Origin: UBA8106 sp913052135
GTDB lineage: Bacteria; Acidobacteriota; Vicinamibacteria; Vicinamibacterales; UBA823
Direction of reading: 5' to 3'
NCBI GenBank assembly: GCA_913052135.1
Contig: CAJXDY010000004.1
Span: 1 to 64,000, forward strand
Length of the DNA: 64,000 nt
The notes under the pieces were generated by a model, which was not told where the DNA came from, ran no database searches, and saw only the letters and a program-made list of their open reading frames with translations. Shown in pieces: positions 34,320 through 42,958 of this stretch; position 1 is the first letter of the stretch, and each line of letters starts with the position of its first letter. Made by a program: the position numbers and the translations under genes.

Positions 34320-35282
34320 ATGCGGGCACTCATCACTGGCGGGGCCGGATTTATTGGATCACATCTTTCGCAGGCACTCCTCAAGGCCGGCCATGAAGTG
34401 TTTGCGCTAGACAATCTGTCAACCGGCTCAATCGACAATATTGAACACTTGAAATCCCATCCCTCTTTTCACTATACGAATGAGTCGGTAACCAATGAGC
34501 CCGTGTTAGCCGAGTTGATCGATCGTAGTGACGTCATTTTCCATCTGGCAGCTGCAGTCGGCGTCAAGTTAATCGTTGAGGCACCCGTTCATACGATTGA
34601 AACAAATGTGCATGGCACTGAAGTCGTCTTAACTCATGCCAACAAGAAAAAGAAGCTCGTCATTGTCGCGTCGACTTCTGAAGTTTACGGTAAATCGAAG
34701 GAGGTGCCATTTAAGGAAGAAGCAGACATCAGGCTCGGTGCAACATGGAAGCACCGCTGGGCCTATGCCTGCAGCAAAGCTCTCGATGAGTTCTTGGCGC
34801 TAGCCTACTGGAAAGAAAGACAACTTCCGGTTATTGTCGTGCGACTCTTCAATACAGTGGGTCCACGCCAGACTGGGCAGTACGGCATGGTAATCCCGTC
34901 ATTTGTCCGACAAGCCCTAGCCGGCCAGCCAATTACCGTCTTTGGAGATGGCTCCCAGTCGAGAAGTTTCACTTATGTGGGTGATGTCGTCGGAGCCCTC
35001 ATAAAACTGAGCGCTGAATCACGAGCCATCGGACAGGTTTATAACATTGGCAACAGTCACGAAATTACGATCCGGGCGCTGGCTGAAAAAATTAAAGCTA
35101 TGACAAACAGTTCCTCTGAAATTGTCACGATCCCTTATGACCAGGCGTACGATGCCGGTTTTGAGGATATGCCTCGACGGGTGCCGGACCTCACAAAGAT
35201 TCATGAGTTGATAGGGTACGTCCCAGAAGTACAACTCGAAGAAATACTTTCACAAGTTATTGATTATTTTAAGGAACGCTAA
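34320..35282 (+). CDS. NAD-dependent nucleotide-sugar epimerase/dehydratase
   Basis: 320 residues, extended short-chain dehydrogenase. The NAD-binding loop is TGGAGFIGSHL (7-17), with ALDNLSTG after the second strand. The catalytic triad is in ASTSEVYG (Ser/Thr) and YACSK (Tyr, Lys). RLFNTVGPRQ and the VFGDGSQSRSFTYVGDVV block are shared by UDP-glucose 4-epimerases, UDP-glucuronate decarboxylases and related enzymes. It probably supplies a surface-polysaccharide sugar. The exact substrate cannot be read from the sequence, although the motifs around YGKSKEVPF lean to the UDP-xylose/UDP-glucuronate group. It lies 40 nt before murJ. Confidence 0.85.
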   Translation: MRALITGGAGFIGSHLSQALLKAGHEVFALDNLSTGSIDNIEHLKSHPSFHYTNESVTNEPVLAELIDRSDVIFHLAAAVGVKLIVEAPVHTIETNVHGTEVVLTHANKKKKLVIVASTSEVYGKSKEVPFKEEADIRLGATWKHRWAYACSKALDEFLALAYWKERQLPVIVVRLFNTVGPRQTGQYGMVIPSFVRQALAGQPITVFGDGSQSRSFTYVGDVVGALIKLSAESRAIGQVYNIGNSHEITIRALAEKIKAMTNSSSEIVTIPYDQAYDAGFEDMPRRVPDLTKIHELIGYVPEVQLEEILSQVIDYFKER

Positions 35283-35322
35283 GCAATCACCTGTATGCTG
35301 CTGCTAGCCTGACTCTCACGTA

Positions 35323-36957
35323 ATGTCATCGCCAGTTTCGGAGACTTCCTCCGCGCCGCATCAATCATCAAAGCCGTCATCCGTACGACTTGCCCGCTCC
35401 GTAGGTGTGATCGGAAGTGCCACGATGATTAGTCGTGTCCTCGGGCTTGTTCGTGACCAAGTTCTGGCGTACCTCTTTGGCGCTGGAAATGCGATGGATG
35501 CCTTCACCATAGGATTTCGCATCCCGAACTTGATGCGTGATCTCTTTGCCGAAGGCGCGATGAGTGCAGCATTTGTCCCGACCTTTACTCGACGCATGAC
35601 GACCGACGGTCGAGAGGTTGCGTGGCGACTCGGAAATCAACTCATCAATGCTCTGCTGCTTACCACAGGCATTCTGGTCATTGCTGGGATTATTTTTGCT
35701 GGTCCCATTGTAAATATGTTTGCTGGAGACTATGCCAACGTTCCAGGAAAACTCGAGCTCACAACATTGCTAACGCGCATCATGCTGCCGTTCCTGACGT
35801 TGGTAACCGTGGCTGCCGCCTTCATGGGAATGCTCAACGCCCATCAGCATTTTTTCACACCTGCGCTCTCACCAGCGATGTTCAACATCGCCATGATCGC
35901 TAGTGGGTTTGGTCTTGTTCCACTAATGCCGCAGTTCGGGTTGCCTCCAATTACGGGTATGGCAATTGGCACTCTTCTTGGCGGATTCGGCCAGGGATTC
36001 CTTCAATGGATGGCCCTCCGAAAACAGGGCTATCGATACCGCCTATTGCTCAATCCCCACGATAGTGGGCTGCAAGAAGTGCTTAGGCTAATGGGTCCGG
36101 GCACCCTCGGACTTGCAGCCGTGCAAATTAACTTGCTCGTCAACTCAATACTCGCGACGGGTGAAGGGACAGGCGCCGTCTCCTGGCTTAGTTATGCCTT
36201 TCGCCTAATGTATCTCCCAATTGGACTCTTTGGAGTCTCTATCGCCACAGCTTCATTACCGCAATTTTCTCGAATGGCAGCGCTGGAAAATACCACGGAT
36301 ATGCGTAAAATGATTTCCAGCAGTCTGCGCTTGATGATGATGTTGAATGTACCGGCTGCCGTAGGCTTGATGGTGTTGGCGACGCCAATCATCGCCTTGA
36401 TCTTCGAACGAGGAAGCTTCACCTCAGCTGATACGGCTGCTACAGCTGCAGCGCTTCAATGCTATGCCCCTGGGTTAATTGGCTACTCCACGGTCAAAAT
36501 TACGGCGCCTATTTTTTACGCCATGCGAGATAGTCGCACGCCAGCGGTCATCAGTGGGATCGCTGTTGCACTTAATTTGGTTCTCAATTTAACGCTAGTC
36601 CGGATTATGGGCTATCAAGGTCTAGCTCTTGGAACAGCAATTGCGGCAATTTTTAACGCACTGATCTTAATGATCTTACTGCATCGCCGTCTGGATGGAA
36701 TTGACGGAGCAAGACTTGGCATTACCTTTATCAAAATTGTCGTAGCATCCATCATCATGGGTAGTGTAGCCGTTGTTACAGAACGATACTTGGCTGACAT
36801 TTGGCCAAGCGCCCTTCTCAGTGTGCAAATACTGCGCCTCTCTATCACTATCGCGGCGAGCGTACTGGTTCTCTGCGGTGCGGCTCAGGCCTTGCGTATG
36901 GATGAATTCAACGACGCTCGTCGCCGTATTATCGCCAAACTCACTGGGACTGTTTGA
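35323..36957 (+). CDS. murJ: Lipid II flippase MurJ
   Basis: 544 residues with about 14 membrane segments, MATE-like MOP superfamily. Moves lipid II to the periplasmic face for polymerisation. Family marks: SRVLGLVRDQVLAYLFGAGN near the start with the conserved Arg/Asp, FRIPNLMRDLFAEGAMSAAF, the ALSPAMFNIAMI segment, and GLFGVSIATASLPQFSRMAA. It is the functional partner of the dcw genes 3 kb away but on the opposite strand. A Ser/Pro-rich N-terminal extension of ~25 residues precedes the first helix. Confidence 0.94.
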   Translation: MSSPVSETSSAPHQSSKPSSVRLARSVGVIGSATMISRVLGLVRDQVLAYLFGAGNAMDAFTIGFRIPNLMRDLFAEGAMSAAFVPTFTRRMTTDGREVAWRLGNQLINALLLTTGILVIAGIIFAGPIVNMFAGDYANVPGKLELTTLLTRIMLPFLTLVTVAAAFMGMLNAHQHFFTPALSPAMFNIAMIASGFGLVPLMPQFGLPPITGMAIGTLLGGFGQGFLQWMALRKQGYRYRLLLNPHDSGLQEVLRLMGPGTLGLAAVQINLLVNSILATGEGTGAVSWLSYAFRLMYLPIGLFGVSIATASLPQFSRMAALENTTDMRKMISSSLRLMMMLNVPAAVGLMVLATPIIALIFERGSFTSADTAATAAALQCYAPGLIGYSTVKITAPIFYAMRDSRTPAVISGIAVALNLVLNLTLVRIMGYQGLALGTAIAAIFNALILMILLHRRLDGIDGARLGITFIKIVVASIIMGSVAVVTERYLADIWPSALLSVQILRLSITIAASVLVLCGAAQALRMDEFNDARRRIIAKLTGTV

Positions 36958-37075
36958 AGCTGTTGAAACAATGGGTTTAAACGAGGCTGCGGCCAACATT
37001 ATGGTACGATTACCTAGTAGGCTTGAGCCACGCTGATTGGATGTCAGTAAAGTTCCTGGTTCGTAAGTAGTGTAG

Positions 37076-37828
37076 ATGCCTCAATATCGTTACTCCGCAT
37101 CCCCATACCGCTTCGGCCCTGGGCCAATTTCTCCGGGCATTAAGATGTTGATAAAACTCAACATTCTTGCCTTCGTCGCAACTATCGTGTGGCCACGCCT
37201 CGTACTCTCATTCGGATTGACACCTCAGGCAGTATTCGAGCAATTTCATTTCTGGCAACCAGTCACGTATCTATTCCTTCATGGTGGTCTCTTTCACATC
37301 TTATTCAATATGTTGGCCCTATGGATGTTTGGCGTGGAACTCGAACGTCTTTGGGGAAGCAAGGCCTTTATTAAATACTATTTTGTAACAGGCATCGGTG
37401 CCGCCGTAACAGTATTGTTCGTCTCCCTACTCCCGATTGCGTCCGCTGACCAAATGTACTATTCGGTAACAATCGGTGCGTCCGGTGCAGTGTATGGAGT
37501 ATTGCTTGCCTTTGGTCTGTACTATCCAGATCGCCCGATCTACATGTATTTCCTGTTTCCCGTACCGGCAAAGTATTTCGTCATGATCATTGGGGGAATT
37601 CTCTTTTTCTCATCAATCAACGATACGAATAGCGGCGTCTCACACGAAGCCCATCTTGGAGGACTCCTCGCCGGTTACCTCTATTTAAGAGGGGGTGGGG
37701 GTGGGACAACAAATTTAATTGGCGAAATTAAATACCAGTACATTAAATGGAAAATGAATCGTCTTCGTCGACGCTTCCATGTTCACCCTGGTAAGCGAGA
37801 TGACGACTGGACTGGGCCTGTCCATTGA
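37076..37828 (+). CDS. Rhomboid-family intramembrane serine protease
   Basis: 250 residues, six or so membrane segments. The catalytic serine is S136 in TIGASGAVYG and the histidine is H193 in SHEAHLGGLLAGYL. HGGLFHILFNMLALWMFG (about 69-86) is the conserved H-x(3)-N-containing second segment that forms the oxyanion region. A Gly-rich hinge (206-210) leads into a basic cytoplasmic tail of ~40 residues (KWKMNRLRRRFHVHPGK). Cleaves membrane proteins within the bilayer; the substrate is unknown. Confidence 0.93.
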   Translation: MPQYRYSASPYRFGPGPISPGIKMLIKLNILAFVATIVWPRLVLSFGLTPQAVFEQFHFWQPVTYLFLHGGLFHILFNMLALWMFGVELERLWGSKAFIKYYFVTGIGAAVTVLFVSLLPIASADQMYYSVTIGASGAVYGVLLAFGLYYPDRPIYMYFLFPVPAKYFVMIIGGILFFSSINDTNSGVSHEAHLGGLLAGYLYLRGGGGGTTNLIGEIKYQYIKWKMNRLRRRFHVHPGKRDDDWTGPVH

Positions 37829-37879
37829 CACTACGAATGTTTTGAGCACATCAGCGACTGGGATCTAATGTGTTGCGCT

Positions 37880-38257
37880 CTAGGTTGTCGCTGTCTCGTT
37901 GGAGTCGTCACGAGTGAGCTTCGCACCAAGCCAATCGTGGCGAGCTGGACTAAAAAAGTCGATTTCAAACGTATCGTCAAGCACTTCAGCCTGATGTTCG
38001 ACGCCTGATGGAATAACCAAGACTTCGCCTTCGCTCACAAGGACTTCAGCACCAGCAATCATGAACTTAACCCGTCCCTGGAGCACATAAGTCATCTGCT
38101 CGCTTTCGTGCGCATGCTTGGGGACCATGGAGCCTTTCTTCAGATAGACTTGCACCAACATCTCACGCTCTCCAGAAACAACCTTGCGCGAGACCATTGC
38201 GGTAACCTTATCTGGCGCTATATCTTCCCACCGATGCAGTGTAAAACTGGTAGACAT
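37880..38257 (-). CDS. Single-domain cupin protein
   Basis: 125 residues from ATG 38257; an upstream in-frame start at 38362 would add 35 residues that do not look like cupin and run into the promoter region of the neighbouring gene. The cupin metal-site motif 1 is KHAHESEQMTYVLQGRVKF with two His and one Glu; motif 2 is VLVIPSGVEHQAEVLDD with the third His. The ligand set fits Mn, Fe or Zn. Small stand-alone cupins of this sort bind or isomerise small molecules or sense them; no reaction can be assigned. It is convergent with the rhomboid gene. Confidence 0.85.
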   Translation of the reverse strand: MSTSFTLHRWEDIAPDKVTAMVSRKVVSGEREMLVQVYLKKGSMVPKHAHESEQMTYVLQGRVKFMIAGAEVLVSEGEVLVIPSGVEHQAEVLDDTFEIDFFSPARHDWLGAKLTRDDSNETATT

Positions 38258-38337
38258 TGTATGTTCCACGCTACGAAATACCACGTTTTTAGGCTCTTTT
38301 GTCGCAAGAGCGCGATGAGTATACCACTGCCAGCCGA

Positions 38338-38346
38338 TGTTATAAT
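38338..38346 (+). promoter_or_regulatory. Extended -10 promoter for the E1 gene
   Basis: TGTTATAAT combines a perfect TATAAT (38341-38346) with the TGn extension. No good -35 lies 16-18 nt upstream. Transcription from here would give a leader of about 140 nt before the ATG at 38492. Confidence 0.5.
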
Positions 38347-38384
38347 GTGATGAGTAACTCAACTATCAATTTTGAGTAGCAACA

Positions 38385-38471
38385 ACATCCTTCGCGTGCC
38401 ACTAATATCTGACAGAAGCATGAGTGTATTTGTTATTACTGGAGGATGTGATACGCCAAGTAACACATCCT
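38385..38471 (+). promoter_or_regulatory. Leader with two mutually exclusive hairpins ahead of the E1 gene
   Basis: AGGATGTG at 38443-38450 pairs perfectly with CACATCCT at 38464-38471, ending 20 nt before the start codon. The same strand can instead pair over 7 bp with ACATCCT at 38385-38391. A further ACTCAA/TTGAGT hairpin sits at 38357-38377. Alternative pairing of this kind is a feature of regulated leaders, but no known riboswitch or leader peptide was recognised. Confidence 0.35.
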
Positions 38472-38491
38472 TAGAATGAGCTAACGATTCG

Positions 38492-40645
38492 ATGAGCCTA
38501 AAGGCCGCCACAGCTTCCAACCCGTCGTCGCAATCCAAAGCGATCAAGAATCAGAAGCACATGAAAGATCTTTCCCGGGACGATCTTTTAAATGCCTATC
38601 GCCTGATGGTTCTCTCGCGACGCTTGGACGAAAAAGAAATTCAACTCAAGAACCAGAGTGCAACATTTTTTCAGATTAGCGCGGCTGGACATGAAGCTGT
38701 CCAAGTCGCTGCCGGAATGCTTCTCAGACCAGGCTACGACTGGATCTTTCCATACTATCGAGACCGAGCACTTTGTTTAACGCTCGGTGTTAGTCCAACA
38801 ACCATGTTGTTGGGAGGGGTGGGTTCGGCAGAAGACCCCAGTTCTGGTGGGCGGCAAATGCCATCCCACTGGAGCAGCCGAGAGTCGCACATCGTATCGC
38901 CATCAAGCGCAACGGGAACTCAATGCCTTCACGCGGTGGGCTGTGCTGAAGCTGGCGTTCTCGCTGCGACGCAGCGCACGGCTGACAAGGCCTTGATATC
39001 CGCCCACGATGATGAGGTCGTTCTAGTGTCGCTTGGCGAAGGCGCAACCAGTGAAGGTGAATTTTGGGAAGCCTTAAGTGCAACCTGTCTTCGAAAACTT
39101 CCGGTCGTCTACCTGATTCAAGACAATGGCTACGCTATTTCCGTACCAGTCGATGCACAAACACCGGGTGGGAGTATTTCCACCCTCGTCGAACGATTTC
39201 CTACGCTCCGCACGATAAGCATTGATGGAACAGATTTTTTCGAGAGTTACAGTGGCATGCATGAAGCGATTACTTACGCCCAATCACGAAAGGGCCCAGC
39301 GTTAGTGCATGCCAGCGTCGTACGCCTGCACTCTCATTCGTTGTCTGACGATCAGAAAGCATATCGAAGCGAAGCGGAATGCCAGGCCGATCTTGAGCAA
39401 GATCCACTAAAACTATTCAAACATTGGTGCATCCAGGAATCGATAGCCAGTGAGGCAGACCTCAAGAAAATCGAGTCAGCTGTCGACAATGATATTGCTG
39501 AAGCAACCAGTCAGGCACTTAAAGCCTCTCAGCCAAATCCCGCGACTGTTCTGGATTATTTGTATTCACCTAAAATCGATCCAGCGTCAACAGCCTTCAC
39601 TTCTGAACCAACGCCATCCGGCGATCCGGAAACCATGGTGACAGCAATTAACCATACATTACGGGATGAAATGACTTGTAATCCTCATATGGTGATGTTT
39701 GGACAGGATATAGCGGACTGCAGTCGAACAGAATCGCTGCCGTCAGTGTCTGGCAAAGGTGGCGTATTTAAAGTTACCCATGGACTTCAGCGAGCATTCG
39801 GGGAAGACCGGGTCTTCAATACACCGGTAGCCGAGGCCGGTATTGTTGGCCGTGCTCTAGGCATGGCAATACGAGGAATCAAGCCGGTAGTGGAAATTCA
39901 GTTTTTCGACTATATCTGGCCGGCAATGATGCAGCTCCGCAACGAAATCTCCATGTTGCGCTACAGGTCGAACAACACCTACGCGTGCCCTATGGTAATT
40001 CGTGTGCCCATTGGAGGCTATTTGCGGGGAGGATCGCTTTATCACAGTCAGTCAGGCGAAAGTATTTTTGCGCACTGCCCAGGCCTGCGGATCGCCTACC
40101 CATCGAATGCAGAAGATGCGAGTGGACTGCTTCGCACTGCTATTCGATGCGACGATCCCGTGCTCTTTTTTGAACATAAGCACCTTTACCGACAGACTTA
40201 CAATAAACATCCGTATCCTGGGGCTGATTACACTATTCCGTTCGGACAGGCTGCGGTCCGCCGTGAGGGTCATGACATTGTCGTCGTAACGTGGGGTGCT
40301 CTTGTACAACGGTCGTTACTGGCCGCCCAGCAAGCGTCGAAAGCCAACATAAGTGTCATGGTGCTCGACCTACGCACCATAGCCCCTTACGATTGGGAGA
40401 GTATTGCCAGTGCGATTCAACAGACAAACCGGGTCGTCATCGCCCACGAAGATCAGCTTACTTGCGGCTTTGGCGCCGAACTTGGATCTCGCATTGCCGA
40501 GGAACTTTTCGATTGCCTAGACGCACCAATCAAGCGCGTTGCCGCCCTTGATTGCCCCGTCGCCTACCACCCAATTCTGGAAGAACAGATCTTGCCACAA
40601 ACTAATGACATTCTGAAAGCTATCCAAGAGGTTGCTAGTTATTAA
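38492..40645 (+). CDS. Fused alpha-beta E1 of a branched-chain/2-oxoacid dehydrogenase
   Basis: 717 residues. The first half (about 30-345) is a thiamine-diphosphate E1 alpha subunit: YYRDRALCLTLG, GEGATSEGEFWEAL and QDNGYAISVPV form the cofactor site, in the GEG...DNGYAIS form common in fused E1 proteins rather than the GDG...NN form. The second half (about 378-717) is the E1 beta subunit: MFGQDIADC, NTPVAEAGIVGRALGMA, VEIQFFDYIWPAM, RVPIGGYLRGGSLYHSQS and LDLRTIAPYDWESI. It decarboxylates a 2-oxoacid, probably branched-chain 2-oxoisovalerate, and hands the acyl group to an E2 lipoyl protein encoded elsewhere. Pyruvate cannot be ruled out. ATG 38492 has a short low-complexity N-terminus. Confidence 0.9.
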   Translation: MSLKAATASNPSSQSKAIKNQKHMKDLSRDDLLNAYRLMVLSRRLDEKEIQLKNQSATFFQISAAGHEAVQVAAGMLLRPGYDWIFPYYRDRALCLTLGVSPTTMLLGGVGSAEDPSSGGRQMPSHWSSRESHIVSPSSATGTQCLHAVGCAEAGVLAATQRTADKALISAHDDEVVLVSLGEGATSEGEFWEALSATCLRKLPVVYLIQDNGYAISVPVDAQTPGGSISTLVERFPTLRTISIDGTDFFESYSGMHEAITYAQSRKGPALVHASVVRLHSHSLSDDQKAYRSEAECQADLEQDPLKLFKHWCIQESIASEADLKKIESAVDNDIAEATSQALKASQPNPATVLDYLYSPKIDPASTAFTSEPTPSGDPETMVTAINHTLRDEMTCNPHMVMFGQDIADCSRTESLPSVSGKGGVFKVTHGLQRAFGEDRVFNTPVAEAGIVGRALGMAIRGIKPVVEIQFFDYIWPAMMQLRNEISMLRYRSNNTYACPMVIRVPIGGYLRGGSLYHSQSGESIFAHCPGLRIAYPSNAEDASGLLRTAIRCDDPVLFFEHKHLYRQTYNKHPYPGADYTIPFGQAAVRREGHDIVVVTWGALVQRSLLAAQQASKANISVMVLDLRTIAPYDWESIASAIQQTNRVVIAHEDQLTCGFGAELGSRIAEELFDCLDAPIKRVAALDCPVAYHPILEEQILPQTNDILKAIQEVASY

Positions 40646-40752
40646 ATGCCTTACCATTTTTTGGAAAGACACAATCTGCCTCTCGCTGCAGACACTAACG
40701 TATCGTAATTTTTTTGCCGTCAATAACAGGTTAATTGGTAGACTCTCGACCG

Positions 40753-41640
40753 CTAGACTGAACTCGTGACGCGCTGGATCTTCGTCAGCCCTACACCCAC
40801 AAGAATCGCGAGAGCACCCGCCACCTTGGCGAAACCAATGGGTTCATCCAACCAGAGGGTAGCAATTATCATTGCCGGCACGGGAACGACATTCCCGTAA
40901 ATAGATGTACGGGCACTACCGATGCGCTGCACCGCTGTGCACCAGATCAAATATGACACAACAAGTGCAAAGATGGCTGAATACGTAAGGCCAGCCCACG
41001 CTGATCCACTAATGGTCATCCAGTCAATTTGTACGAGTTCGACAAACCCAAGCGGAAGAAATAGCACTGTGCCAATAATAAAGGTGCAGGCAGTAACAAC
41101 TAGCGGTGAATATTTTGTGAGTAACTTTTTTGCAAACACCGTGTAGACCGCCCAACACAATACCGCTCCTAACATAAACACATCGCCTATAACAGAATCC
41201 AGAGCAACACTCGCTTGACGACCGACAATAAGATAGAGCCCTGCAAACGAGAGACTGATTCCCAACCAATGCACAGCTGACACCTTGGCGGAACCGCGAC
41301 AGAGCATGACGATGGCGACAAACACTGGTGTCAGTCCCAGAATTAATGAACTGTTGGACACACTTGTTCGCACGATGCCTTCAATGAAGCAAAGCTGATA
41401 AAAGAAGTGCCCGACAATCGCTAGACCTACAAGTGTCGGCCAGTCACTCCGTGATGGTAATGGTTCTCGATAAAATCGCAGGAGTCCCAGAAATAGGATT
41501 GCTGCAATGGCCATCCTTATTGTGTTAAACGCGAAGACAGGAAATTCGCTGATCGCAACCTTGACTATGCTGAAATTGCTGCCCCAGAAGATGGTCATCA
41601 ACAACAACAAGCCATCGATGGGTTTTACGTGCGGACGCAT
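40753..41640 (-). CDS. EamA-family (DMT superfamily) transporter
   Basis: 295 residues with ten predicted membrane segments in two EamA repeats. The first repeat opens LLLMTIFWGSNFSIVKVAI (the W-G-x-N motif is typical) and continues FNTIRMAIAAILFLGLL. The second opens VFMLGAVLCWAVYTVFAKKLL and ends NVVPVPAMIIATLWLDEPIG. Members export amino acids, drugs or other metabolites; the substrate is not predictable. The gene starts 53 nt after the atpE stop, behind a strong hairpin, so it may or may not belong to the atp transcript. It is convergent with the E1 gene. Confidence 0.9.
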   Translation of the reverse strand: MRPHVKPIDGLLLLMTIFWGSNFSIVKVAISEFPVFAFNTIRMAIAAILFLGLLRFYREPLPSRSDWPTLVGLAIVGHFFYQLCFIEGIVRTSVSNSSLILGLTPVFVAIVMLCRGSAKVSAVHWLGISLSFAGLYLIVGRQASVALDSVIGDVFMLGAVLCWAVYTVFAKKLLTKYSPLVVTACTFIIGTVLFLPLGFVELVQIDWMTISGSAWAGLTYSAIFALVVSYLIWCTAVQRIGSARTSIYGNVVPVPAMIIATLWLDEPIGFAKVAGALAILVGVGLTKIQRVTSSV

Positions 41641-41649
41641 ATGACGATA

Positions 41650-41676
41650 GGTGAGCCGAATACGATTCGACTCACC
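41650..41676 (-). terminator. Strong hairpin after atpE
   Basis: On the minus strand a 12-bp stem (GGTGAGTCGAAT with ATTCGGCTCACC, one G-U wobble) closes a 3-nt loop. It lies 18 nt after the atpE stop and 10 nt before the EamA start. No U-tract follows, so it may act as an attenuator or RNase barrier rather than a full intrinsic terminator. Confidence 0.5.
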
Positions 41677-41693
41677 CGATTCGCCTCCAATAA

Positions 41694-42047
41694 TTATCCG
41701 CCGAAAGGCTTCACGAAAAAGAGAATCAGGGAAATAAGTAGCACGTAGATAACGAGCGACTCGATTAGCACGAGACCCAGAATCAGCACAAACCGAATCT
41801 CTGGAGCTGCATTTGGGTTTCGCGCAATCCCTTCAGCTGCAGCGGCCAAACCACGTGACTGAGCAAGCGTGCCAAACGCTGCTGCAATAGCCAACGCGAA
41901 TCCTGCCGTAATGATGGACCACTTATGCAACTCTCCCAAATCGAAGCCCTGGGCGGTCCCAGCTTCTTGCGCGTACAGTGGCGAAATAAGCCCTGCTGCC
42001 ATCACCAGTAACATTAACACCCACGTAAACCGTGTATTCACAAGCAT
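41694..42047 (-). CDS. atpE: ATP synthase F0 subunit c with N-terminal signal-like leader
   Basis: 117 residues, longer than the ~80 of most c subunits because of a hydrophobic signal-like leader (about 1-26, ending PLYAQ). Two membrane hairpin helices follow (about 42-72 and 83-112) joined by the conserved polar loop ARNPNA. The ion-carrying glutamate is E96. Q63, E96, S97 and Y101 align with Q32, E65, S66 and Y70 of the Ilyobacter sodium c-ring, with identical 33-residue Q-to-E spacing; the T67 equivalent is L98. The very strong ribosome binding site is only 2 nt from the ATG but 8 nt from an in-frame GTG two codons on (42041), which may be the real start. Last gene of the atp group. Confidence 0.94.
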   Translation of the reverse strand: MLVNTRFTWVLMLLVMAAGLISPLYAQEAGTAQGFDLGELHKWSIITAGFALAIAAAFGTLAQSRGLAAAAEGIARNPNAAPEIRFVLILGLVLIESLVIYVLLISLILFFVKPFGG

Positions 42048-42049
42048 AG

Positions 42050-42056
42050 CCTCCTC
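42050..42056 (-). promoter_or_regulatory. Strong atpE Shine-Dalgarno favouring GTG 42041
   Basis: GAGGAGG on the minus strand leaves 2 nt to the ATG at 42047 and 8 nt to the in-frame GTG at 42041. Optimal spacing favours the GTG. Strong initiation suits a subunit needed in many copies. Confidence 0.55.
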
Positions 42057-42138
42057 AAAATCAAAATAAACGCACCATTACATTCATCAAGAAATAATTG
42101 ACCGCGCAGCCCCACCTAGGTTGAGCGAAACGCAGATG

Positions 42139-42942
42139 TTACGCATGCACGGCAACAGCTCCACCGTTAGCAGATTCCTCATCTTCATGGTCATGATCGA
42201 CTGTTACTGCTCCTTGGAGGTAGATCATTGTCAACATTACAAAAATAAACGCTTGCAAGGATCCCGTAAGAATGCCCATGAACATCATCGGTATCGGTAC
42301 AACCAAAGGTACGATCACGAATAAGATCGCGATCACCAATTCTTCACCAAACACGTTACCGAATAACCGAACGGACAAGGACAACACTCGGGATAAGTGA
42401 CTAATGATTTCAATCGGGAAAAAAATTGGGGCGATCCACATTGGCGCCCCTGGTGGAGCTGCAAAATGTTTCAGGTAGGCGATCGGACCTTGTTCTCTCA
42501 CACCATGCCAATGGTAGTAAACGCAGACTGTCAGAGCGCAGCCGAGTGTGACATTAATATTACTGGTCGGCGCCATTAATCCAGGAATGAGTCCCATCAG
42601 ATTACCCAGCGCAATGAATAACCCCACCGTGCCAACAAGCGTTAGGTAAGCCGGGCCTTTCGGTCCAACAATGTCCAGCAATAACGTCCTGAGTGCGCTT
42701 AATCCATCTTCAAAAACCAGTTGTACCGGCCCAGGATTCTCACAACTAAGATTACGGCTAAGTATGGAACCGACAGTGCCCACGACGCCAATAATTAACA
42801 ACGACATCACTAAATAATCAGGAATGAGATCACTTCCGACAGGACTGTGCAGTCCGAACAGGCCAAAAATTGGGGTAAGAATGGGCTCCAAAACGGCATT
42901 TACCGCCTTGACAATCAATAAATCGTGGATCAGGGCTTCCAT
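42139..42942 (-). CDS. atpB: ATP synthase F0 subunit a
   Basis: 267 residues, five or six membrane segments. Forms the ion half-channels next to the c-ring. The essential arginine lies in SLSVRLFGNVFGEELV, the signature of subunit a; an earlier MGLIPGLMAPTSNINVTLGCAL block is also conserved. The C-terminus is extended by an acidic, His-containing tail (DHDHEDEESANGG). It lies between atpI and atpE; subunits b and delta and all F1 genes are missing from the neighbourhood, so the ATP synthase genes are split between loci. Confidence 0.95.
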   Translation of the reverse strand: MEALIHDLLIVKAVNAVLEPILTPIFGLFGLHSPVGSDLIPDYLVMSLLIIGVVGTVGSILSRNLSCENPGPVQLVFEDGLSALRTLLLDIVGPKGPAYLTLVGTVGLFIALGNLMGLIPGLMAPTSNINVTLGCALTVCVYYHWHGVREQGPIAYLKHFAAPPGAPMWIAPIFFPIEIISHLSRVLSLSVRLFGNVFGEELVIAILFVIVPLVVPIPMMFMGILTGSLQAFIFVMLTMIYLQGAVTVDHDHEDEESANGGAVAVHA

Positions 42943-42958
42943 GTAGTAGTAAGTGTCC

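Noticed and set aside
38492..40645. GEG and DNG in place of the canonical GDG...NN thiamine-diphosphate motif as a sign of inactivity
   Set aside because: The same substitutions are usual in fused alpha-beta E1 proteins, so loss of function is not implied.
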